Assembly: GCF_024586455.1 (NCBI RefSeq)
Contig: NC_065921.1
Location: 73,799,865-73,863,864, forward strand
DNA from: Bactrocera neohumeralis
Taxonomy: Eukaryota > Arthropoda > Insecta > Diptera > Tephritidae
Direction: 5' to 3'
Length of the DNA stretch: 64,000 bases
Part shown: piece by piece, positions 58,201-64,000 of the stretch
Layout of the letters: every line of letters starts with the position of its first letter
Numbering within the stretch: the stretch's first letter is position 1
Program-made: the position numbers and the translations under genes
The notes under the pieces: generated by a model
What the model was told of the DNA's origin: nothing
The model's database searches: none
What the model saw: only the letters and a program-made list of their open reading frames with translations

Positions 58201-61200
58201 TGGCTTTCACCCAGAAGGCCCGGGTTCGATTCCCGGTATGGGAAATTTTTTTGCTCCCATTTCTTAAAAGACAAGCTTCATACTTTTCTACTTATTGTAT
58301 TTTTATATTTTATTTTAATTTCTATTTTGCTTAATTTTTCATTCAAAGTTTAAAGGATGACTTGTGTTTATGACTATAGAAATTTAGGTTTAATTTTTGA
58401 TTACTGTATTAATATTTTTAAATTATAATTAGATTTCACTTCCATTAGATTTTAATTGGGTTAAATTCAAATTTTTAAATTAATATAATAATAATTATTT
58501 TAACTATTTATTTATTTTAATTAAATGTTTGTGTAATATATATATATATATTAATTAATTTGTTTAGTAATATAATAATAATATTTAATTGGGTTTAATT
58601 AAAATTATTAAATAAATTACATATAATTATTTTTATTGGTTTATATTTGTTTAATTTTTATTATATTTTAATAAATCTTATTGATTTAATATTAATTTAA
58701 CTGATTTTTAGTAATTTTAATTAAATTAAATTAAATTTAAAATTTAATTTTTAAGTTCTATATTATAACTTTTTTATTTGATAGATAAATTTTAATTTAA
58801 CGTGCGGAGATATTTTTGAAGCGGAGTAATATAAATTAAAACAACATTAAAACAACAAATTTAATTGCCCAAGTTTTATATTATTATTTTTAAATGTATT
58901 TAATTTACTTTATTTGATTTTATTGTAATTTATTAAATAAAAACATATAGTTTTCTTAATTAATTTATATTTGTTTAATTTTAATTAATTTTATTGATTT
59001 AATGATTAATTTAACTGGCTCATCGCAGAAAACGAGAAAAGACGCGGACTTTTTAGCGGCGGGCGACAAGTAATGTATTTAATTTACTTTATTTGATTTT
59101 ATTGTAATTTATTTCAAAACATATAATTATCTTAATTAGTTTATATTTAACTTTTTATTTTTATTGATTTAATATTAATTTCTGATTTTTAGCAATTTTA
59201 ATTTTAAATTTTTAATTTTTAGTTTTATATTATTATTTTTTAAAATGTATTTAATTTACTTTATTTGATTTTATTGTAATTTAAGATATATTATTTTATA
59301 TACTTAATATTTTTAAAATTTAAGTTATGTATTTTATATATTTAATTTAATTTAATTTATATATTTATTTAGCAATAATTATTTTATAATATTTGATTAA
59401 TTTTAATTAAAATATTTTTCGCATATGTTTTTAATTAATGTATTTAATTTTTTAATTAATTTAATTAATCTACTTTATTTAATTTTATTGTAATTTATGA
59501 TGTATTCTACTTAAGTCTATGTAATTTAATTTGGATTAATGAAATAATGTATTTATTTAATTTTAATTATTTTATAATATTTGATTAATTTTATTTTAAA
59601 TATATATGTAATATACTTATTAATTAACATAACATATTTTATTTTTTCATTTAATTAATTTTATTTTATATAATACATATTTTTATTTATTTATAAAGTA
59701 ACCTTTATAAATATAATTAATTTTAATTAGTAATAATTAATATTACTTTTATACAAAATTAAATTAAATTTTGCAATTGAATAAAATGAATAATAATTTA
59801 TTGAATAAAAATTTGATTAATTTTAATTAAAATATTTTTCGCATATGTTTTTAATTAATGTATTTAATTTTTTAATTAATTTAATTTAATTAATCTACTT
59901 TATTTTATTTTATTGTAATTATGATGTATGTACATATTCTACTTAAGTCTATTTAATTTAACTTGGATTAATGAATTAATGTATTTATTTAATATTAATT
60001 ATTTTATAATATTTGATTAATTTTATTTTAAACATATATGTAATATACATATTAATTAACATGACTTTTTTTTCATTTAATTAATTTTATTTTATTTTTA
60101 CTAATGTTTTTATATTTAAAGTAACCCTTATAAATATAATTAATTTTAATTAGTAGTAATTATTATTACTTTTATACAATATTAAATTAAATTTTGCAAT
60201 TGCATAAAATGAATAATAATTTATTGAATAAAAATTATTAATATTTATAAAATATTTTTAAATATATGATTTTTATTAATGTATTTAATTTTTTAATTAA
60301 TTTAATTTAATTAATATACTTTATTTTATTTTATTATAATTTAATGTATATATTTAATTAAGTCTATTTAATATTAACTTGGATTAATGAATAAATGTAT
60401 TTAAATTTAATACTAATTATTTTATAATATTTGATTAATTTTATTTTATATACTATATATTTTTATTTATTTATAAATTAATTTATAAATATATATTAAT
60501 TTTAATTAGTAATAATTAATATTACTATTTATAAAATTAATTAAAAATTTATATTTAAATTAATAAAAATTTAAATAAATTTGTAATCACATATTGTTAA
60601 TTTTTATTACGATTACTGCATTGTTGTTATCGCGGTTAGTATTCGCGACAATAAGCACGTAATTATCGTGTATTGTTCGGTTATTCTATACAAGTACCAA
60701 TATTTGTAAGTATGTGTGCAAAAATATTACACATTTTTAACCGGAAAGAGCGAGTAATTAGTTAAATTGACAAACATTACTAAACTTCTTTCTTACAACA
60801 CAAACTTTGACGACTGTATTCGTAAATAGTTTTCAACTCATATTCTACTTGTTTATTATTTCTAAAAATTTTTTATACTCAATATCACCATTTAAACACT
60901 CACCCGGTCTAGTTATGCGTCCCACATTAAATCTATGCGTGTAATTGACTTTGAAATAGTTTTCGACAACAGCGCGTTCAGCCTTACCCTCTCCATTGAT
61001 AGGGGAAAATAAATATTCGGGATCGATTTGATATTTTAGCTGTTGGTAGCTGCAAGGAGAGCATAAGCATTTAAGGTTATTTTTTGTCAAGGCCATTTTA
61101 TATTGTATAACAACTTACCCAGTCATGCAGAGCATGGTCAACAGCACTGGTATTATGATAAAATAGCCAGGATGTTTCGCAATTAAAACGCCCAAATGAT

Positions 61201-61252
61201 AGAAGGATTTATTTAACATTTTATCCACCCAATATATACAGGCACACCGCAT
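41325..61252 (-). CDS. Ptr: patched-related RND/sterol-sensing membrane protein
   Basis: Nine coding exons (61252-61119, 61049-60904, 49946-49732, 49640-49459, 49388-49209, 48491-48328, 48209-47871, 43641-43328, 43260-41325) join with matching phases into about 1202 codons. Layout by residue: TM1 near 29-43 (YFIIIPVLLTMLCM), large extracellular loop 1, sterol-sensing/patched block of five segments at about 268-430 with GIGIDDTF (RND Asp pair, TM4), a second loop, then a second bundle at about 705-856 with GFSVDF (TM10). A cytoplasmic tail of about 346 residues is rich in Ser, Ala, Tyr and Arg. The family moves or senses sterol-like lipids and touches Hedgehog and nervous-system development; Drosophila Ptr is the likely orthologue (recollection). 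One extra base near 42,366 breaks the frame between LLPVLLSL and FGPGSW. ATG at 61,252 follows an acceptor directly, so 5'UTR exons lie upstream. Confidence 0.9.
43328..43641 (-). CDS. Ptr: Ptr coding exon 8
   Basis: KRNFLYKAIMAGGINRDDPD ... one membrane segment (MLIILIFATYLAGACYG, TM7) and the start of loop 2, ending YYREFPYRMQ|GTATGT. Upstream intron is 4229 bp. Confidence 0.92.
43642..45410 (-). other. first part of Ptr intron 7
   Basis: AT-rich; an (AT) microsatellite at about 43,697-43,722. No exon or element recognised here. Confidence 0.6.
45417..45640 (+). repeat. dispersed repeat, copy 2 (mate at 4,184)
   Basis: GCATAGACCAGTTTTGGTCC through GCTTACAGCGTAGTATTGCC matches copy 1. Here it includes an extra block (TACTAGGTCCATCAGGAGGA) absent at 4,230. 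Located inside Ptr intron 7, antisense to the gene. Confidence 0.7.
45640..46960 (+). pseudogene. family A non-LTR retrotransposon RT, most complete copy
   Basis: In order: DGLPAEIFKYGG, GYYQCGFRPGKSTTDQFII, HHLFVDFKAAFDST (RT motif A), FGIPIKLIRLCKLTLRN, LLAYADDIDIIGL (motif C, the YADD catalytic pair, at about 46,268), MGLVVNENKTKYLL, FEVVDNFVYLGTSINTNNNV, TKLYKSLNISVLLYDAEAWK, and RQRLCWLGHVVRMDEKRPGL to the 3' region. Stops and frame shifts are spread along it, so it is inactive. It lies antisense in Ptr intron 7. Confidence 0.85.
46961..47870 (-). other. second part of Ptr intron 7
   Basis: No exon recognised. Contains three perfect head-to-tail GTACGCC units at 47,301-47,321. Frames such as 47,265-47,639 minus carry no domain. 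Confidence 0.6.
47871..48209 (-). CDS. Ptr: Ptr coding exon 7
   Basis: GIGIDDTFVMLAGWRRTPAK ... AISGYRERHNLHAIFGC...VAIK: sterol-sensing segments 4 to 6 with the RND Asp pair. Donor AAAAG|GTGAGT. Confidence 0.92.
48328..48491 (-). CDS. Ptr: Ptr coding exon 6
   Basis: VITCMMGDAVRSKPWLGLMG ... EFIGINLAAPFLMI: sterol-sensing segments 2 and 3. Acceptor TATTACAG, donor AG|GTGAGT. Confidence 0.92.
48540..49150. repeat. ~205-bp tandem repeat with hairpins, in Ptr intron 5
   Basis: Three degenerate units starting about 48,540, 48,745 and 48,950. Each holds two palindrome-like motifs. One type occurs at 48,615, 48,819 and 49,025 (CTGGGAACAGTnnTATTA). The other occurs at 48,695, 48,902 and 49,106, the first being GTGAGAACAGT, nine bases, ACTGTTCTCAC, a perfect 11-bp inverted repeat. 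Spacing between like motifs is 204-207 bp. Confidence 0.85.
49209..49388 (-). CDS. Ptr: Ptr coding exon 5
   Basis: GAEWEETFLKVVGKAENSGA ... VVPYFSSTFALMALF; ends in TM2, the first segment of the sterol-sensing block. Donor AG|GTAAGT. Confidence 0.9.
49459..49640 (-). CDS. Ptr: Ptr coding exon 4
   Basis: IESGELNLTFPIMFNPVTWD ... YFVTADTKRQDAK. Donor AA|GTGGGT is unusual at +3 to +5 but keeps K-GAEWEETF in frame. 91-bp intron before, 70-bp after. Confidence 0.88.
49732..49946 (-). CDS. Ptr: Ptr coding exon 3
   Basis: RFGRVIVIPKDGNDNMLRRE ... NDILNLDFIMDD. Acceptor CACTTTCAG, donor GAT|GTAAGT. The start codon is split G|GT, matching exon 2. Contains Cys pairs typical of loop 1. Confidence 0.9.
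50170..50500. repeat. ~205-bp repeat, second array in Ptr intron 2
   Basis: GGGAACAGTTTTATTAAAAG followed by TGTTCCC at 50,209 and by TGTTCTC at 50,412 (205 bp apart), with a variant GGGAACACTTTTTTACAAC between them at 50,309. Following words (TACATGC, CAACTTTTTCAACAA) are also repeated. Same unit as in intron 5, about 1 kb away across exons 3 to 5. Confidence 0.85.
50501..51330 (-). other. Ptr intron 2, no feature seen
   Basis: AT-rich, non-repetitive. No exon or element recognised. Confidence 0.5.
51330..52950. repeat. ~120-bp tandem repeat array in Ptr intron 2
   Basis: About a dozen degenerate units share AATTTTGATTCGAACTTGAA, AATAAGTTTTCGAACTGTCA, TTTCCTAAATCTCTGTTCT and CCTAAATGGATTCTATGAA. 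Anchors TTTTCGAA fall at about 51,343, 51,595, 51,716, 51,828, 52,138, 52,258, 52,378, 52,592 and 52,720; most spacings are 112-128 bp, with one or two shorter units. Minus-strand frames through it give repeating peptides of no significance. Confidence 0.9.
52955..53180 (-). pseudogene. mariner fragment abutting the 120-bp array
   Basis: Minus strand: decayed MLSDYQDVMKRII, then LYAYDPE-like words, YLGKGELKPKKPHQRRSKIK and DYRGVVHSEFFPTEKTVNK, where it stops at the array edge. Same subfamily as 39.0 and 55.3 kb. Confidence 0.7.
54160..54390 (+). pseudogene. family A non-LTR 3' fragment
   Basis: LGTSIDNNTVSLEIQRRITI, ANRCYFGLSGQL, then VLRVFDAVSVGGSRGR and LRWKG-like words, with a large internal deletion. 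Antisense to Ptr in intron 2. Confidence 0.7.
54395..55255 (-). other. Ptr intron 2, no feature seen
   Basis: Includes an AGAAAC/AAACAG run near 54,955-54,985; no exon or element recognised. Confidence 0.5.
55258..56287 (-). mobile_element. mariner derivative with both TIRs, internally deleted
   Basis: Ends are TTAGGGTGGGTCAAAAAA at 55,258 and its inverse TTTTCGACCCACCCTAA ending 56,287. The minus strand carries a degraded transposase: an N-terminal HTH (SRSSVFVWYTSFKEGRERVD, STDDQYVNKITE), then FPKSLNFFEQQRRVNVCEAM, LSDYQDVMKSIITANEFWIY (DET changed to NEF). Everything after VMYSEFLSTGLFTKNTI, including the second and third catalytic Asp, is missing. At 1.03 kb against about 1.3 kb for intact mariners this is a dead, deleted copy. 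Flanking TA is kept only on the left. Confidence 0.8.
56290..57090 (-). other. Ptr intron 2, no feature seen
   Basis: Starts with a (TA) run at 56,291; otherwise AT-rich unique sequence without a recognised exon. Confidence 0.5.
57095..57620 (+). pseudogene. family C (R1-like) RT fragment
   Basis: VYNACLEAGIFPEVWKKQRL, VLISKGKGDPSLPSAYRSLW, LDTAGNRYERLLKPKLEAAI and SFKPGRSTLGA: RT fingers to the start of the palm. Then DMIDALEK, a stop, and RRYLCNRMTGAA. The catalytic YADD part is absent. Antisense to Ptr, intron 2. Cleaner reading frame than the copy at 33.1-34.6 kb. Confidence 0.8.
58173..58244 (+). tRNA. tRNA-Glu-TTC: tRNA-Glu (anticodon TTC), nested in Ptr intron 2
   Basis: 72-nt cloverleaf with acceptor TCCCATA pairing to TATGGGA and discriminator A; anticodon stem CTGG/CCAG around CTTTCAC; B box GGTTCGATTCC. 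A T7 run follows at once as Pol III terminator. It is transcribed opposite to Ptr. Confidence 0.97.
58260..60600. repeat. 2.3-kb AT-only repeat block
   Basis: Almost only A and T. Two nested periods are visible. A ~175-bp unit with TTTACTTTATTTGATTTTAT recurs at about 58,904, 59,083 and 59,255. A ~420-bp unit with AATATTTTTCGCATATG at 59,411 and 59,831 (exactly 420 bp apart) has a third, more diverged copy from about 60,241. TTAATTAA words dominate. No gene. Confidence 0.9.
59013..59074. other. GC-rich island inside the AT-only block
   Basis: About 60 bases (for example ACTGGCTCATCGCAGAAAAC and TTTAGCGGCGGGCGACAAG) with near-balanced base use, between two copies of the 175-bp unit. No tRNA, rRNA or coding signature. 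Origin unknown. Confidence 0.7.
60904..61049 (-). CDS. Ptr: Ptr coding exon 2
   Basis: YQQLKYQIDPEYLFSPINGE ... NYTHRFNVGRITRPG, start of the first extracellular loop. Acceptor CTTGCAG, donor GG|GTGAGT. The next intron is 10,957 bp. Confidence 0.9.
61119..61252 (-). CDS. Ptr: Ptr coding exon 1
   Basis: MRCACIYWVDKMLNKSFYHL then TM1. The acceptor TTGATACAG, after a strong pyrimidine tract, abuts the ATG. Ends ATGACTGG|GTAAG (phase 2); 69-bp intron follows. Confidence 0.85.
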
Positions 61253-62895
61253 CTGTATCAAGAAAAAAAGAAGAGTTTAAGATATGATAAGTTAATGTTG
61301 ATCAAAAATATTAGTTAAAATATAATTTAATGTTAATTATAATTATATAGTAATGAGGAATTAATTTTTTTAAATTTATTGGTATTTTAACAGAAAATAT
61401 TTCAAATTTTGAGGGTTCATATTATTATCTTTTATAATAATTATTGTAACCATAACAGCAATACCTTTGACCTAAGCAATTTGTAATTGCATGAAATAAC
61501 TTTGTACACTTTTTTGAATTAGACTTTCAGCATTTTAGTTTTCAATTTTATCTGCCATTCTCTACCCTTCCACAAGTGCAATCAAATAATTTACTCATTA
61601 AAAGTCTAGATTCCGCATTGAACTCAGCTGGCTAAGCACATTGCGTGCTATTTAGTTGTGAGGTCGTCAATTATAGGCGCTAAACGCACAGACTTCAAGT
61701 CTGAGCTACGCGCCCTTTAGCGCGTCGTGCGCACGCACCGACTGGCGTAACGTATGACGCCGCTAGAGGCTTTGTGTCATCAGTGTCATCATTCAGTGAC
61801 TTGAGTGCATGATGTTGCTATTTTTGTGATTTTTTATAAATGCAAGGACGTTAAAAGTAATTTACCAAGTACCTGAGAGTATATACCGCAGTGTCTAATT
61901 GAATGGAGCGGAAAATAGTTCACTCAACTGCTTGAGTAATTGTCTCTAAATAATATTTGTTGGTAGTAGTGCTCACCTATGAAATATAGTCATAGCGATA
62001 TGTATGTATTGTATACATGTTTATATTGAACCCCTGTAGGAAAGTTTATGGACTTTATACATATGCTGCTGTTTAAAAATCAACTCTAAATTATTATATC
62101 AAAATAAAAAATCAGTCCTGTTAGAATTAAAATATAAACTTCTGGATGTCCAAAGAATCAAAATAAATGTTGGTATAGAATAGGATCTCCCCCTCCTGCC
62201 GAGTCGAAAAAAGAAGTATTTAAATTTCGATCTGTTAATAATACCAGCTTTTTGTAGGTTGTGACTTGAAGTTATTACAGCTTGAAGTTGACTGCAGAAA
62301 TCCGATGTCAAAAAGTCTCCAAATATCACTGAATTTTGCGAAAAAATTTAGATAGCTATCTAATTTTGCTCAAAACAGTCAGCATTCATTAAAATTATTT
62401 TATTTTTATGCTAATACAGCAAGAACAGAGCCTCGTAAGTATGTCTCGCAACACTAAATTATATCAGTTCACTTATGTATGTGGCAACTCTACCACTCTG
62501 TGAAAATAATGGTTACTTTACTGGTTATATCCACTTGCACACCCTAAAAATTTGCAATTTTGTGAATTTTTTTTTGAAGAATTATTTTATTTATGTAATT
62601 TGAGAATCAAAATTTCATTTTGAAAAAAATTTGGGTTTCCGGTTTCGAGTCAGCAATTTTTAAGGCGAAGTTTTTAGTGATTATAAAATTTTTTCAAGAG
62701 TTTTTGAGCTATAACAATGCAATTCATTATTATACTATAGATATTTTGTCAGAATCCGTCAGACTTTATCACATATCTCCCAGACCCACATGTCTCCCAG
62801 ACTATATCACATATCTCTCATGCAACGGATTATTCGTATTTTTTAAACTTCGTCTTCAAAATCGGCGACTCGAAACCGGTTTTAGCCCCATAGTT
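61253..62895 (-). other. Ptr 5'UTR intron or upstream region
   Basis: The acceptor before the ATG shows that this is intronic for at least one transcript, but no upstream exon can be proved. A GC-rich stretch with inverted repeats at 61,670-61,760 is the most promoter-like part. Confidence 0.5.
61677..61723. promoter_or_regulatory. nested inverted repeats in a GC-rich patch
   Basis: GCGCTAAA at 61,677 pairs with TTTAGCGC at 61,716; inside lies the palindrome CAGACTTCAAGTCTG at 61,689-61,703. Just downstream is GTGCGCAC. Could be a regulatory element or a small structured RNA; nothing proves either. Confidence 0.35.
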
Positions 62896-62900
62896 TCTTA

Positions 62901-63185
62901 GGCAAAGTTGTTCAGCATGATCCATTCATCAGTTTAATTAAAGAAAACAATTTTCAATCGCTAACTTTCAGTTAGTATTTTGCTACTGGGTGGCTCACTT
63001 ACTTACTTTATGCTTCCATGCTTTGATAGAGCTAGGCAAAGTTGTTCAGCATGATCCTAATGAAATTTCCCTCACTTGCGATTAAAAAAAAAAAATTCAA
63101 ACCCCAACTTTTAGTTAACATTTTCCTACTGGGTGCCTTACTTACTCACCTCTATGCTGCCATGCTTCGATTGCGCTTTTAGCTT
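62901..63185. repeat. two-copy tandem duplication, ~134-bp unit
   Basis: GGCAAAGTTGTTCAGCATGA starts at 62,901 and again at 63,035; the later part of the unit, TACTGGGTGxCTxACTTACT, is repeated 144 bp apart because of an A-run expansion in the second copy. Confidence 0.85.
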
Positions 63186-63189
63186 TGTC

Positions 63190-64000
63190 TATGCCTACGT
63201 ACTTGAACACCCTTTTAAATCATGAAGGTGCTCATTTTATCGGCCAGCCAAGCATGCTAAACAATTTTCTTTGCATTCATCTTATAAAAAGGCTCGTGTG
63301 TGCTTACAATATGAGCACTTTGCATTTTTTATTTAATAATGTTTTGTATATATGCATGCGTGTAACAAGTATTGCACATATGCTTTTTAATATAAAGTGA
63401 TTTCATGTACAAATTCAGAGGTTATCAACACGATATAATTATTATTTTTAAGCAATTGCTAGCTAATGGCCGCTTCAAAGCCATTTTGTATCGAGTTGAC
63501 TGACAACTTTAACCATTTTGTTTGTATGCGCTGCATTAAGAGACTTTATAAAGTTATTGAAAATATTTTTAAGTATATTCACTACCAAATATTTTGTTAA
63601 AAAAGTGAGAATAGAGCGCTGAATGTAGCGTATCTCAAGGGCCGAATCATTGCCTTATATTTTCAGGAAATAATTTGAGGTGAGATTTGTGTACTTTCTG
63701 GGTGCCGTACTGCCTTCGACTAAGTCTTGATTTTGATTAAAAATTAACCACCTTTAAGTATAGATTTTTAAAAATTATTGCTTAGCACTTTTTCCAGTAA
63801 TATCTTCTATACTATAGAGGGTTGCCGACTTCCGTTTACACCCTCCCGTTTAAGTAAGTTTAAAATAAAATCACAGTCAGCTGAGTTTTCTGCTTGTTAC
63901 ACTTCATGTTTATGTAAATAACGCTCAAAAGAGTTCTGCTAACTTTCAAATGAAATAAAAATTACTTCTAATAAGTTACAGTTAGCTGCTGGCAATTTAT
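63190..64000. other. window edge, nothing recognised
   Basis: AT-rich, no domain, no repeat recognised. Confidence 0.4.

Noticed and set aside
58260..60600. Mitochondrial control-region insertion
   Set aside because: AT-only like one, but with no mitochondrial tRNA or rRNA sequence beside it; the adjacent tRNA-Glu is nuclear type with Pol III boxes.

Overview
The window looks like nuclear DNA of a higher (brachyceran) fly, most likely a tephritid fruit fly. The evidence is eukaryotic: short GT-AG introns, eukaryotic tRNA genes with internal boxes, a patched-related gene with insect-type exons, and a dense layer of broken dipteran transposable elements (mariner, Tc1, several non-LTR families). 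The genus assignment is inference; the eukaryotic/dipteran call is strong.

Only two protein-coding genes are well supported. (1) A patched-related membrane protein (Ptr-like, RND/sterol-sensing-domain family) fills 41.3-61.3 kb on the minus strand. I reconstruct nine coding exons whose phases all match, giving about 1202 codons, with one apparent 1-base frameshift near 42,366 just after the last transmembrane segment. Its 10.96-kb intron 2 and 4.2-kb intron 7 hold retrotransposon and mariner relics, three different tandem-repeat arrays and a tRNA-Glu gene on the opposite strand. (2) A small secreted C-type lectin at 32.29-32.94 kb (plus strand) has a TATA box, an initiator, two poly(A) signals and one GC-AG intron.

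RNA genes: tRNA-Arg(ACG) x2, tRNA-Asn(GTT), tRNA-Lys(CTT), tRNA-Glu(TTC), and a tRNA-Lys copy whose 3' acceptor strand is lost.

Layout: 0-3.5 kb tRNA genes, a duplicated mariner fragment, a non-LTR endonuclease relic and a complete 663-bp TA-flanked MITE; 4-9 kb non-LTR 3' ends; 9-14.6 kb four Tc1/mariner relics; 14.8-31.6 kb a mosaic of non-LTR, mariner and Tc1 fragments plus a tRNA-Lys pair and a relic of a multicopy protein of unknown function; 32-33 kb lectin gene; 33-40 kb more R1/I-type and mariner relics; 40.7-41.1 kb A-rich tract; 41.3-61.3 kb Ptr; 61.3-64 kb upstream or 5'UTR-intron sequence.

Retroelement names used below: family A = non-LTR element with endonuclease motif TWNVRSL, RT motif FRPGKST and 3' motif RLCWLGHV, ending in AAGAAGAA-like repeats; family B = non-LTR elements with RNase H (VWVPGHSG, ADELAR) and a Cys-rich C-terminus; family C = R1-like RT (EAGIFPE-WKKQRL). 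No working transposase or polymerase is present. The most unusual signals are a ~205-bp repeat carrying palindromic hairpins in two Ptr introns, a ~120-bp array, and a 2.3-kb AT-only array holding a GC-rich island.
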